Below, piece after piece: positions 29,635 to 40,638 of a stretch of DNA of 64,000 bases. The stretch is from Exobasidium rhododendri. Its lineage: Eukaryota; Basidiomycota; Exobasidiomycetes; Exobasidiales; Exobasidiaceae. Where the stretch lies: contig CP110632.1 of assembly GCA_026210745.1 (NCBI GenBank), positions 744,001-808,000 of the forward strand, read 5' to 3'. The stretch's first letter is position 1. The number at the start of each line of letters is the position of its first letter. The notes beneath the pieces were generated by a model, which was given only the letters and a program-made list of their open reading frames with translations, ran no database searches and was not told where the DNA came from. Made by a program: the position numbers and the translations under genes.

Positions 29635-30747
29635 TCTTTTCTTTTCCCGAGTGTAGGAGGGGATGAAGTGACTGTAAGATGGCAGGAAGGGAAAAAAGAT
29701 GGGGAAAGATCGGCAAAAAAGAAGCAAGTATCTACTACCGCACTTGCTACTTTCAGTACACGAGAAGAAAAAGTAAAGAGGAAAAAGCCGTGCCGGTATC
29801 TCTTTTTGGGCGCCCTTTCAAGCGGGACCGTGGGGCCACGCTATACCTCTCCCCCATCCCTGCGAGCTCCCTCCTCTTGTCAACTTTTTGGATCTTGGAT
29901 CCAGATACTAGCGAGCCCTCCACGCGACCGAATCGGCTAAGCGGCCCTTTCCGTCTGAGAAATCAAAGGGAAGAAAAAGAAGACGCGGTCAGGGCGGGGA
30001 TAATTCATGTTTCTACATGGACAGGGGACGACAGAGGCCAAAAGAGATCTCCTTGATGAGCACACGGAGCTTTCAAAGTGATATCGTGGCAGCAAAGATG
30101 GGAGGAAAAGAGTTCTGCGCAACGTCTCGACATTGAGGAGCATCTGACACTGAAGGTCGGTACACCTCGTCTCGTTCACAGAACTCATGCGTGTATTTAT
30201 CAGATATGCGCTCGGCCGATTCTAACGCGTATCCATTCGCGTCCATCAAGCTGCAGTCCTTAGCGGCGTCTACTATTTGAGAACCGTCCTGCACGTACCA
30301 CATGGTGGTGCCTGTACCTCGGACCGCTAATGCAGACTGACCCTTCTCGTGATTAGACACCCTGAGACATCGTTAGCGCAGCCAAGGAAAGGAGGTAAGC
30401 TCCAAAAAGGACATCAGAGCAATGCACAGCTTCCCAAAAGCAAGCCCCGGACGAACGAGTGCAGCAGGAAAAGCATAGGAAGAAGATATACTAGTACAGT
30501 ATCACACAGGGGGTGAGAATAATCTTGGAATACGCGGTCGTGAAACCCTGCCATTGTTACTTTTGAGACGCGCTGGTGTTGCATTCGAAACAGGAGACAC
30601 TTTTTGGACTAGAGGGACCAGGCAAAAGTGAGACATTGTGCTCAAGATCATAGAATAAGTCAGATCTCGGCTGTCTCGCTTTCCTTCTCTTTGCTGAGAC
30701 ACGGAGGTTTAGGTAGCCGGCTCATACAATTGAGAGACTGTCCCAGG
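29635..30747. other. Intergenic, about 1.1 kb
   Basis: Promoters of CIT1 and of the downstream orphan. An open minus-strand frame at 30073-30357 starts just after a CTAAC...CTCAG acceptor-like site (near 30360-30375), but I find no donor exon and no family. It could be a stray frame or a terminal exon. Confidence 0.35.
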
Positions 30748-32835
30748 ATGCCTGCGCAGAATATACCTCTAAGCTCGGCAATACCATTTGGCACACTACA
30801 TCGGCAGCAGCAGAGTGCATCGGCTTCCGTCCATTCACTCTACAGCCAGTCAGAAGGACGATCACATCCCCAGCAGACTCCTCAGCCTGCTGGTGTCACT
30901 CACACTTGCTCTCGGAACACGCATCCATCAGGCAGTCGAAACAGCATGCCTTCCACCAAAGTCACTCCAAGCGCAGGCACTACAATTAAAAGCAAGAGGT
31001 CGATCCTGCCTCAAGCTAGCTCGTCAAAGCCACTGAGGGGGAAAATGAAGAAAATCAGCTTGAAAGTCCTCAAACCTTTCAAGGCTACCAGGTCTTCTTA
31101 CCCTTCACTTTCGTCTGATCCGCCCACAACACCAGAGTTTGAGACGTGGAAGGCAAAAGCGGCAAGCCAGACGAGCAACAACGACGCCAGTACTAGTGGC
31201 TCGCATCTCCTGCTCACCCAGGTCGAAAAGGAGCAGGACGAGCGGGAGGCATTGTTTGCTCGCTCGCAAGAGCCACGGCCCTCGACAAGATCGAGTTTGG
31301 TAAAGTATCCGGTCCGATCTCGACCTTCCTTGATGTCAGGCGGCAGTAGTGGCGACATGCTGTCCATAAGGGCGTCCACGACCCAGTATCGAACAGAGCT
31401 GACTGCTCTGGGCTTCTTCACCGGTGGGTATGGAGATATGAACGATAGGCTAGAATCAGAGTTCGTTTCCGAATTGGGGGCATTCTCCTCCGGATGGACG
31501 GAGACGTCTTCCCAGAGAAGCTCATTGAGCAGGCCAAGATCAAGAGTACCATGTGCAGGGTCGCTTGCCCTAGTAGACAGTGATGTCATCCTCGATACGT
31601 TCTCGACGTCGGATGGCCATCGATCTTATTCTCTCATCAGCAACGATGCTGAAGGGAATGATACACCTATTCTGCAGTTGCAACAGTTGATTGTAGACAC
31701 GAATGAAGCGGAGGAGTTTGACCGAGAAAGGCAAGACCAGCTCTTCTTCCGGCCGCTTGATGATCCTGGGGCGAGGATGCGAGCGGCCGCAAGCCATCAC
31801 AGGCCGGGATCAGAGCACAATCCAGACCGCGGAAGTAATGCAATGACGCCAAGCACTACTGCCTCGTCGCTGCAGACACCACAGCCATCCCGAAATGGTG
31901 ACGCGCTGCATGTCGTGCTGCACGACGGGGAGGAGGATATGAGATTGGCCGATGAAATGTACCGACGACTACGGAGGACAAGCAGCGAGGCGCACTGTCA
32001 AGACTCAAAGCTCCAGTGGATGAGGACCAAGCACGGCCACTCGCAAAGCTACTCGTCGACAGGGAAGAGTCCTTGGACAGATGACAAAGGGCAAGAAGAT
32101 GCCGATCCTCAGAGCAATGGCAGGAGAAGCAGAAGAGAAGCAGCAAGGCAAGAGGCCTATGCGGTGAGAAAGAGGCAGGACCCCCTTCTGAAGATGAGAC
32201 TCGCCTTGGCCGGTCTGGCACCATCGGATTTGAATGAGACGGAGGAGGTGCATCAGAGCAAGTGTAGGACTGTCGTGACCAGGTCTGACCACCGTCCATT
32301 AGAGGAAGAAGCGATGGAGGGAGGAGAGAACGACACGACATCAGATGGAGGTGTCCCTCTACACCACCACCACCGACGGAATCAGCCTTCCATGGCAAGT
32401 ACAATGACATTTACAAGTCGAAGCAGAGAAAGCAGCGCTGGAATGATTGCCAATCCTGCCCGTCTCTCCTTCCCGATACCGCCACAAAGGTTCGGTATAC
32501 CCACCAAAGCAGAGGGTGGGAATGTGCTAGCAAGGGACACACTTGGATCGGGTGTAGGAAGGTCGCCCGTCATTGAAGATTGGGAAGTGGACTTGCATCA
32601 TGGTGCGTGGAAGGACACGCAACATACGCCCGCAGATGTATTCATGATACTAGACGGGCAGAAAGTGTTGCTCAGTCGAGACGCTTCCGTTCGAATGTCG
32701 CCAGTCAAGTCGCACAAGCCTCTCGTCGTCGAGAGTGTGCAGGACTATCGTCAGGACGACAGTACCAGACACCACAGTCATGTACCAGAATTCACGGATC
32801 GTCTCAATGTGCAGCAGAAGTACAGTGTATCATAA
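30748..32835 (+). CDS. Disordered Ser/Arg-rich orphan protein
   Basis: A single exon of 695 residues from the first ATG in frame; the frame also extends 40 codons upstream but only from a GTG. Composition is Ser-, Arg-, Gln- and Thr-rich with few hydrophobic runs, so most of it should be disordered. A basic patch KPLRGKMKKISLKVLKPFK lies near residue 100. Short possible interaction segments are YRTELTALGFFTGGYGDMN near residue 220 and a C-terminal block with IEDWEVDLHHGAWKDT and VFMILDGQKVLLSRD near 610-650. The spacing of these conserved-looking blocks suggests a scaffold or regulatory protein. I do not recognise a family, and no domain supports a function. Confidence 0.6.
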   Translation: MPAQNIPLSSAIPFGTLHRQQQSASASVHSLYSQSEGRSHPQQTPQPAGVTHTCSRNTHPSGSRNSMPSTKVTPSAGTTIKSKRSILPQASSSKPLRGKMKKISLKVLKPFKATRSSYPSLSSDPPTTPEFETWKAKAASQTSNNDASTSGSHLLLTQVEKEQDEREALFARSQEPRPSTRSSLVKYPVRSRPSLMSGGSSGDMLSIRASTTQYRTELTALGFFTGGYGDMNDRLESEFVSELGAFSSGWTETSSQRSSLSRPRSRVPCAGSLALVDSDVILDTFSTSDGHRSYSLISNDAEGNDTPILQLQQLIVDTNEAEEFDRERQDQLFFRPLDDPGARMRAAASHHRPGSEHNPDRGSNAMTPSTTASSLQTPQPSRNGDALHVVLHDGEEDMRLADEMYRRLRRTSSEAHCQDSKLQWMRTKHGHSQSYSSTGKSPWTDDKGQEDADPQSNGRRSRREAARQEAYAVRKRQDPLLKMRLALAGLAPSDLNETEEVHQSKCRTVVTRSDHRPLEEEAMEGGENDTTSDGGVPLHHHHRRNQPSMASTMTFTSRSRESSAGMIANPARLSFPIPPQRFGIPTKAEGGNVLARDTLGSGVGRSPVIEDWEVDLHHGAWKDTQHTPADVFMILDGQKVLLSRDASVRMSPVKSHKPLVVESVQDYRQDDSTRHHSHVPEFTDRLNVQQKYSVS

Positions 32836-33064
32836 TACGGGTCTCCATTGAATAAAGTAGCGTTTGCATCCACTCCTCTCATCTCCCTGTTGTGTCGTAG
32901 GAGATAGCGATGCCAGTATTGGCTGGAAGAGGAGGCAGAAGGAAGAAAAGTAAGACGATCTCATGTAGCGCAGACATTCGCCTTGAGGTGTCGAGGAGTC
33001 TATGGCGAAACAAAATCGGACAGAACCAGACTGCCCAGCAAAATATATTTTTTCCCTCGCAAGC

Positions 33065-35425
33065 TTACAAAGAACACATCCTTGACAGAAGGTATTGCCT
33101 GAGATCGATCCAGCCTCCACCGACCCTCGTCAAGATTTTGTTTGTCTTGTCGTCGTTTGATCGGACACTGGCGGGACGATGCTAGATGTATTGTATCAGT
33201 GATCGGATGCAAGGTTTAATTCGGTAAAAACTCACCAATTGCAGCATTTTGCAGACGATGGTCTTGCCACCCACTTCGTACCTGACCGTCTTTGAGCTGT
33301 TTGGAGTCATATCCCTGACCCCCCTTGGAAGTGGCGGATCCACTCGCTCGATCCCCACGCCCAACGATTGAGCGATAGCAGCCACTTCCACGTCTAGAGC
33401 GTCGTTCGGATTGGCTCGATAGGTTGAATAGACGGCTCTCCTCCTGCTCCCCTCTCCCATCCCACTCCACGTATAGTCGCTCCCGCCTGCGTCACTAAAC
33501 GTCGGCGTGTTCCTGCCACTCATGACGCTCGGTGTGTAGCTTCGTCCATTGTTGTATCCGTACTCGCTGCCACCGTTTGCCGCCGCTCTCTGGAGTCGGA
33601 AATTCGCGACGCTGTTGGAAGTGCTTCCGTTGGACACTCTGCGCTGCTGTTGATCTACTCCAGGCATAGCATTGGGTACCTGGGCCAGCGCAGCCGCCGA
33701 GAGGGGTATGGACCGACCATTGGCACTCCAAGCGACAGAGGACCTCTTCTTGACGTTCAGTGCGTGTTGCGTCGACGATGGCAAGGCTAGCAGTCTGGAG
33801 GACACTGGAGACGTGCTCGCAGCAGACGCAGCAGATGACGACCCGGCGTAAGATGCTCCCCCCTTCACGCTTCCGGATCCATTAAACACGGAAGCATTAT
33901 ACTTTGCCGGTGGTGGCCTGCTGGATCTCTTGGACGCACTCGGTGTAGCAGACGAGGACGGGATCAGCGACTTTGGTGCAAACAACCGCATGCGCTGCAC
34001 TCGAGCGGCAATCGTAGGCTCCGGAGTCTGCATCGACAGCCTGTTCCCTCGATCGTTGTTGTAGAAGGTGCTGGGTGGGTGCTGGCCTTTAGAGTACGTT
34101 GTCTTTGTGATCTTGTTGAGTCGCGGCGAAGTGGAAGCTTCAGAGGAGGGTGAGAGAAAGAGGCCCGAGTTGGTGTTGGACGGAGAGAGCGCCTTTGTTG
34201 TATTGCGATGCATCTCGCCAATGCTGACACTTCGATTCATGTTCGTGGGTGTCGTCGTGGTGCTGTCGTTCTTGTCTCGCAGGTGACTCCTCGGCGTAGC
34301 ACTGTTCCGACTTGGCGGCGTAAGGGTGTGCTCCCTTGGTGAGCCTCGACTAGTATGCAGCGCACCTCTCTCCTCCGATGTCATTAACTCCTCTTCTATG
34401 TGTCTCAACTCTTTGTCCATCTTAGACACCCTCTCCCTCAAATTCTTCCACCTCTCCCTTAGCTCCAAAAAGTTCCGCGATATTGTCCCATTCTTCGTCG
34501 ACCTTTCTTGGACGCCCTTCTCCAACGAGGCAAACATCTGCTCGCATGCTGGTCCATACGAGCCTCTTTTGACATTGAAGCTCCTCTTCACCTGCTTCAA
34601 TTCGTTCTGCCGATCCTCTGCACTCGACCACCTCGAGACAGTGTGCGAGCTATAGGAGCCGTTGATAGTGAGTTCGCCGTCAGATCGATCCTTGTAGGAT
34701 GCACGCACAAACACTTCGCAGCTTGCCAATGCCTTTTCGAGACTCTCCATCATGCCCTCCATCTGATCGCAGATCGATGTAAAGACCAGCAGGTACTTGT
34801 CTCCACTCAGCTCCTCCTCCAACTTTCTGGCTTCCGACTGCACGCCCTCCCATTGTACGACGAGCTCCTCGTACCGGGTCTTGAGTAGCGCTGGCTTTTC
34901 CTCGGCGGCATTGATCTCATTGAAGGCATGGTCGAAGCTGTCCAGGCTGCGAAGACTAGCCGCGCTGTTTGGTCTGCTTTTGTGATATGCATCCCCTTCA
35001 AGCATGCCCATTTCATCATGTTCATCAGCGCTAAGCGTCTTCAGCCTCCCCTCTGCTACTCTCATTTCCTCAGATACTGCCTCAAGTAGCGCATATAATC
35101 GTGTCATCGCCATGTCTAATGCGGCACTCTTTTCCGCCCCCTCCTCTTTTGGCATTGGTGCGGCAATCGTCTCGTCGGCCAGATGAGATACTCTAGCATG
35201 CCTCTTCTCTTGTATCGTAAAAAACTCCTCCCGGACCAAGTCAAGATTTGTTGCGATGCCTTCCAGGATGGTAGAGAGGGTCTGGTCGTCTTGTTCCTCC
35301 TCTCGACCCGGCCCATCGTCCAGCTTCATCCCCGCCAGAGTAAGGGTCAAGTCCTGTGACGGCGAAGCAGGCGGCATAAGTAGACTAGAGCTTGAGGATG
35401 TGGCGTATGAGGTGTCCATGATCAT
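33065..35425 (-). CDS. KAR9: Kar9-like spindle-positioning protein with GAS2-like C-terminus
   Basis: Exons 33236-35425 and 33065-33181 give 768 residues. The N-terminal half (about 30-360) is helical and coiled, with LDLVREEFFTIQEKR, YEELVVQWEGVQSEARKLEEEL and NFLELRERWKNLRERV. This matches the Kar9 cortical-protein pattern. A Ser-rich disordered middle contains KSLIPSS (Ser486-Pro489), a SxIP motif for EB1/Bim1 binding. The C-terminus has DALDVEVAAIAQSLG, RVDPPLPRGVRD and YEVGGKTIVCKMLQL. The last exon supplies ILTRVGGGWIDLRQYL, which resembles the microtubule-binding GAS2 domain. The protein should link Bim1 at microtubule plus ends to myosin/actin and orient the spindle or nucleus. The 54-bp intron read-through would truncate the GAS2-like part, so splicing matters here. 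Confidence 0.82.
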
Positions 35426-35973
35426 TGATGAAGAGGAGGTTGATACCTGGTGATAACCTTTATTAGTCTATATTAGTGTCACAAGTCTCATTGTCTGATT
35501 GCAAGGCGCCGAGTCCTTTTCGGCGCGCTGATTGTTGCCTTGTCGAGTGGTATCTCGGATCTAGACAGGGCACACCCTTCTTGTCTCACTTCTGAGAATG
35601 TCTGTGAACCGCTCACACGACGCCAAAGGGGAATGCTGGTATGCACTTTGAGAGAGATGCAGGATAGTCGAGTGTTGACTCTCACCACAGCCTGATTATG
35701 AACGCCCCCACTGTTGCTCTCGGCGCTAAGAAAGTGAGATTGAAGTCAAATATAGATAAGTGCGCGTCGTGCTACGCGTGTTTATCATGAGAGCCACCAA
35801 ATCCGAAGATCTTCGAAGTACAGTAGTAGTTGGAAGTCAATTCGGATCATACAATAGGTTCGAGCGAAGTGAAGAATCGAGAAGCTTGAATGCTACAGAA
35901 TAGTGATTCAAGTGCCAGATCTATGTCTCAGGAGATGAAGAGGAGTAATGAGAAGGTGTAAGCTTATTAAAAT
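35426..35973. other. Intergenic, 3' flank of F-box copy A
   Basis: About 550 bp between KAR9 and F-box copy A. The part next to the F-box gene is recognisably similar to the 3' flank of copy B over roughly 200 bp. An imperfect repeat at 35735-35792 recurs at 38287-38343 on the other side of the gene. Confidence 0.5.
35735..35792 (+). repeat. Imperfect direct repeat, left member
   Basis: This stretch shares the core GTGCTACGCGTGT and neighbouring bases (ATTGAAGTCAAAT, GTGCGC) with 38287-38343. Together the two flank F-box copy A in the same orientation. Confidence 0.55.
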
Positions 35974-37934
35974 TCAACGCCACTCAAAGTCATAACAAGC
36001 CATGGTCGTTATTTTTTGCTTGGATCTGCGATTGGTCGTGTTGAAGTTGGAGTTGCACCAAGCGACGGTACTGTTGAAGAAGCGATCGTAATCAAGGAAC
36101 AGCGCTGGAGGTGTAAAGGGAGAATAGTTGGTTTTGAATCCAAGCTTGGTCGGGTAGACGCCATCCTTTTCACGACCTTCATTGAAGGACTGCGCGACTC
36201 TGTGCGCCAGGTCGGGATCTTGCAGCCATTTCTTGTACGTTGCATTCAGGTCGTTGGCAGACTGGTATCTGAAAGCTTCCATGTAGAAAAGCTCCTCTTC
36301 CTTGTATGCAAAGTCTTCGGACCATTCAAGCTTGATAGGAGGGAGATTCTCCTCATAATCGGAATTGGCGTACGTTGTGATATCTTCTCCTGTAAGTGGT
36401 CCTTCCGTGCGCTTTGTTTGATAGAGTCTCTCCAGGAATGGTCTCAGCTGTATGGCCGCACGAGTGAGGTTGGAAGAGCTCTTGTAGTAAGGGGTCGCTT
36501 CGTTGCGATTTCCTTCAGCGTCCTTGACGGTGTATTTGCCGGTGCGATATCCCAACATCACATCACGCTTGTCACGATTGGGACGGCTGTAGTTGCTGTA
36601 CGTGACATCGTTGATCATTGTCACCAGTCCGAAGAGATGGATGCATTTGAGGCGAGCCCAGCATGGAAGCAGCTCCTTGCAATGAAAGGGGGCTTTGGAC
36701 GAGCCAAAGTATACTTCTGGTCGGATGGGGCGCAGAGTCTGCAATAGTCGGCCTGGACCAGACTCTTCGGGATAGGACTCCAACGGGATGGCGGGCGGCA
36801 CGATCGCTGCTTTGACGTTGGTGATTCTCTTGTCAGGACCGGCTTCTGTGGAGTAGGTGACGTCGATGATCGGCCAGAACGGGGCTGCTAGGGAGAAGAA
36901 CTTCAGTTGGCCGAGCGTCTTTGCCCCTAGCAAATGGATCTGCCCTTCTGCAATACAGAAGAAGGAGAGGCAGGAGGAAAGGTAAGCATCAGTCTAGCAG
37001 AGGCGACCATGTTCTTCAACGACAACGACTTACGAAAGACGGCCTTCGCCCGCACTCGGTGGTATTTGCTCTCTTCAAAGAAGTCGATCCAAAGATGCTC
37101 GAGGCCAGGATACTCGACGCTATAGTCACCATCCTCCTCCTGTATTCGTCGAATGTTCAAGAGTGTAGAATCAGGAAGAGACGTACCAGCATCCCAGTAT
37201 ATCGTATGGAGCCTTCTGGTCCAGCAAGCAGACACTTCGTCGCAGGCTTGCAGAAAGTCTTCCGGGCAGGTGATGATTGCATCCGGTCTGTGATATCCTT
37301 GGTTTGCATTAGTCTACAGATTCTGGCTATCGAAAGACCGGAGGAGGCACTCACCCATCGCGGTCTGGACCACTGCCAACCTCTGCATAGACTTTAGCGT
37401 TATCGCCGTCGTCGTAGGTAGCATAAAGATTTTCCTCCTTTGTTCTGTCCGCAAAAGCATACCATAGCAGAGACTTTCCCGCTTCTTCGAGGTTGTCCAT
37501 TGCAAACAGCGGCAGCGCTCCCAGAGCCCAGTAGTTCGCGAAAAGCTGGATGAGACTGCCCTTGTGAGAATCGATCTGCATCATCTTCCAGAGAAGACCC
37601 CAATCGTTCATTGTCTTGACGCACACACTCTCCCAGATAAGAGGAAGTGTCAAGCGTCGCAGTCGACTACAGACTTGGCTCAGACTGACTAGAGTAGACG
37701 TCTTGACGCCCTGCTTCCATGGCTGTTCCTTTCCACAATATTCTTTTCGTGTGGGTCTGTAACGACGCACGACAAGTCTGTTCGACACTGTTGCAATAAA
37801 TTCACTATTCGCTCACATAACGCTCTCGTTTCGAACACTCACTCTAAGACCTCCATCGGTAGATACAGAAAGGTAGAAGGGTGCTGAATTCTGCATAAAG
37901 GAGGCGGTGAAATGGAACGAGAAGCAGAGAGCAT
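35974..37934 (-). CDS. F-box protein, inverted duplicate copy A
   Basis: Four minus-strand exons (37843-37934, 37355-37756, 37034-37287, 35974-36947) give 573 residues, exactly the length of copy B. The F-box starts at FLYLPMEVLE and continues across the first intron to TLVSLSQVCSRLRRLTLPLIWESV. This is the usual Skp1-binding helix set, so the protein is probably a substrate receptor of an SCF ubiquitin ligase. The remainder is a mixed hydrophobic and charged domain without visible leucine-rich or WD repeats; I do not recognise it. The acceptor of intron 1 is GTTACAG at 37757, because other acceptors break the phase. Compared with copy B the exon-2 to exon-3 block, including intron 2, is perfectly identical. 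Intron 1 and the C-terminal third differ. The promoter block with ATAAAGCGGGCTCC is also shared. Confidence 0.82.
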
Positions 37935-37980
37935 GAGAGATTATTCGCAGGTTGCGATGCGGGACGAAGGGAACAATTGC

Positions 37981-38035
37981 CGATAGATCTGATTTTGGGG
38001 TATTGGCAGAATTCTGCCAAGGAGCCCGCTTTATA
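37981..38035 (-). promoter_or_regulatory. Promoter block shared with F-box copy B
   Basis: Read on the minus strand it contains TATAAAGCGGGCTCCTTGGC, then AATACCCC and ATCTATCG in the same order as copy B. It lies 50-100 bp upstream of the F-box start, so it may hold the TATA box. Confidence 0.5.
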
Positions 38036-38286
38036 CGTCTATACATCTAGCTAGCTCGCCAGGAGCTCGCCGATGAAAGTCATAAAGAATCTCTCTAATC
38101 TCGATGTGCGCGCCATTTTGAGTTTGCAGAGGAGAACGCCGACCTTGCAGCTCTGTATTGTCTTCTTTGTACAGTACAGTGAGTGTTGTCAAACAAGATC
38201 TCACTGTCCCACCTACGACTGAACACGACTTACCGTGGTTGACACGCGGCGTGGAGCGTGTTCCATGCACGGCTACACGTCTTATA

Positions 38287-38343
38287 ATTGAAATCAAATT
38301 CGAGATTGACAGGTGCGCATTGTGCTACGCGTGTCATCATCTG
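38287..38343 (+). repeat. Imperfect direct repeat, right member
   Basis: Partner of 35735-35792, with identical core GTGCTACGCGTGT preceded by GTGCGC in both. Copy B shows only a weak counterpart in its 3' flank. Confidence 0.5.
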
Positions 38344-38441
38344 AAAGTCGTAATTAGAGTAATGGTGTGCTTTTCTGAACAAGGATCTCCGGTACTGTAG
38401 GCTTGGTCGCCGGCTACCTGCAAGAACGAAATCTTCCCTGA

Positions 38442-40155
38442 ATGGAAGCTGCTCAAGAGGACGATCGTCTAAGTCTTGTCAGTCCAGTGGGTGAGTGCAT
38501 TGGAGAGCGTCGCAATTTGTGCTAAAACACTGAACCCTCTTCCTTGAAGGCTACAGCGCTTCATCATGTGGCTACTGCACTCCCTCTGGCAGTGGTCAAC
38601 GTTCCAAGGGGAAGAGTAGCAAATCGTATGGCATTTGGGCGAACAACATCACACCGGAAACATACCAGCAACTTCTCGATCGGGGCTGGAGGAGGTCTGG
38701 TCATTACATATATCGACCAGACTGCAGCTATCAAGGGACTTGCTGTGCGCAGGTTGCGATCCGCGTCCCAGTAGAAACATACCGCCCTCGGAATGATCAG
38801 AAGAAAGCCATCTCTGCCTTGCAGCGTCTGGTGAGACAGCCCGAGGGCGATCCGTCTTCTACTGTCGTCCCTGTCATGGGTTCGCGGAAGGGGAAATTCT
38901 CAAGGAGGTGGGATGCAGAGCGTGAATGGAAGCTGATCGAGTGGGGAGAGGAGGAGGAGTATCGCTGGGACATGGACGAGATTAGAGAGGAAAGTAGTGA
39001 TCTTCTGTTGGCTCGAAAGAAGATCATGAAGTCCATCCACCAAGCGAGGTCCAGGAAAGCGCAAGAAGAGAGGAAATGGAAAGGCGACGAGAAAGGTCAG
39101 AGTAGCTTGACATCACTGCGAGGACCGAAGAAGAGACGTTTCGAGACGAAGCTGCGAGTGGCTGAATCGACGATGGAAAAGTATGAGATGTTTCGATCAT
39201 ATCAGATGAGAGTGCACGGGGAATCGGAGACAAAAGTGTCAAGTAAGGAGGGGTTTGAGCGATTTCTTTGCGAGGGCCCCTTGATGCCCTTTCTGCCTGA
39301 TACGACTGCTTCTCTAAAGGAGGAGGATGTGAAGTCAACACCAGGCCAGGCCGTCGATGTCGCCACAGACACACCGATTGCATACAATCTCTATCACATG
39401 GAATATCGCTATCAAGGTCGACTTGTTGCGGTCGGGGTCTTGGACATTCTACCTAGAAGTATCAGCAGCGTCTATCTCTTCTACGACCCGGACTATTCCC
39501 ATCTCAAGTTGGGCAAAGTGAGCGCCATTCGGGAAATTGTCCTTGTCAAGCAGATTGGGCGGAAGAGAGGAATGGAAGGAGTGCAGTACTACAACATAGG
39601 TCTGTATATACACACTTGTCCGAAGATGAGGTACAAGGCTGAGTATCAACCTTGTGAACTGCTAGATCCGCTCACATGTAGCTGGCTGCCGTTCCGAGTC
39701 ATTCAAGGAGCGCTCGATCGAGGGGTGAGGTATGACTTCCTAGAACATCGTGGCGAGCAACTAGTACCTCAAAGAAGGGCAAAATCGGCTGTTTCGAAGC
39801 GTGAGAGTGGCGCAGAAGAAGAAGGAGACGATGAGGAGGAGGGGGAGGAGGAGGACGATGAGGACGACGGCAATCTGCCCGTTCCCCCACCGCCGGGCAT
39901 GCTTGACCCCACCAAATTACCCCCAACAACGATTGCACACTGTCTTATTTTCGATCACGGGCGTGTAGACGTGCTCCTTGTGAGTAGCGATGGAAGGTGT
40001 TTTCGATGACGTCGGTCTGGCTAATGCACCTCCCTAACCTTCTCCACTACCCACAGCGAACGAAGATGATGAAGGAACCCACGAAACTTCTGAAGATAAC
40101 CGAGTGCCTTGCTGCTCTTGGACCATTGTGTAACCGATTCTGTTTGTACTTGTAG
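38442..40155 (+). CDS. ATE1: Arginyl-tRNA--protein transferase Ate1
   Basis: Exons 38442-38490, 38550-39979 and 40057-40155 give 525 residues. The N-terminal domain has SSCGYCTPSG (Cys23, Cys26) and GTCCAQVAIR (Cys81, Cys82), the four cysteines conserved in eukaryotic Ate1, where they bind a metal or iron-sulfur cluster. YGIWANNITPETYQQLLDRG and WRRSGHYIYRP follow the family pattern. The C-terminal GNAT-like half shows YHMEYRYQGRLVAVGVLDIL, SSVYLFYDPDYSHLKLGK, YNIGLYIHTCPKMRYKAEY and CSWLPF. Ate1 adds Arg to N-terminal Asp, Glu or oxidised Cys, feeding the N-degron pathway. An acidic run (about residues 345-365) is inserted before the final segment. The first exon encodes only 16 residues. 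The gene is divergent from F-box A and converges on YOS1 with 50 bp between the stops. Confidence 0.94.
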
Positions 40156-40205
40156 TGGCATAGTAGATATGAATTACAATTGAAAGGAATACATGCGATA
40201 TTGAA

Positions 40206-40638
40206 TTAGCCCAGTATGAGCTCGTAGGTGATGACGACGACATTGAAAACGATCAGGGGAACTTTTATAGGCGGAGAGTGAGTAAAGTGAGCTCGATGAT
40301 GGGGGACGCCCGCTCGCCGTTGTAGCGTCTCCCAAGGTTTTGACTCACCTCTTAGTAGCATTCGAACTGCTCCAATCAAGTTCACCATTCGAGCTTTGAT
40401 GCCAGGATCTTGCCCACGTGCATTGAAGCCAGAAGATTCGAAAGAGGCCTGAGTGACACCCGATGTAGACCAGCCCACTAAGAGAGGAAGAGGCGACACT
40501 GTCAGTCTGATGGCAGTCCATAGAAGAATTAATGCTCATTTATTCACCTCTTGCCAGAAACCGCTCTTCGTTGAGAATAGCAATCGCATTCACCAGTAAG
40601 AGGATGACGTAGAAGAGCGTCCCCAGCGTGCTTGACAT
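40206..40638 (-). CDS. YOS1: Yos1/IER3IP1 small ER-Golgi membrane protein
   Basis: Three exons (40548-40638, 40349-40477, 40206-40261) encode only 91 residues, a normal size for Yos1. The N-terminal membrane segment LGTLFYVILLLVNAIAIL leads into NEERFLARVGW. The conserved core GIKARMVNLIGAVRMLLR follows, then the C-terminal membrane segment PLIVFNVVVITYELILG. These are the family signatures. Yos1 acts with Yip1 and Yif1 in COPII vesicle budding and transport from ER to Golgi. All exon phases close exactly. None of the exons is long enough to be obvious alone, so the gene is easy to overlook. Confidence 0.93.

Larger units (their letters stand above)
37935..38441. other. Divergent promoter region of F-box A and ATE1
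   Basis: 507 bp with no gene. It contains the promoter block shared with copy B (37981-38035) and the right member of the imperfect direct repeat. Confidence 0.5.
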
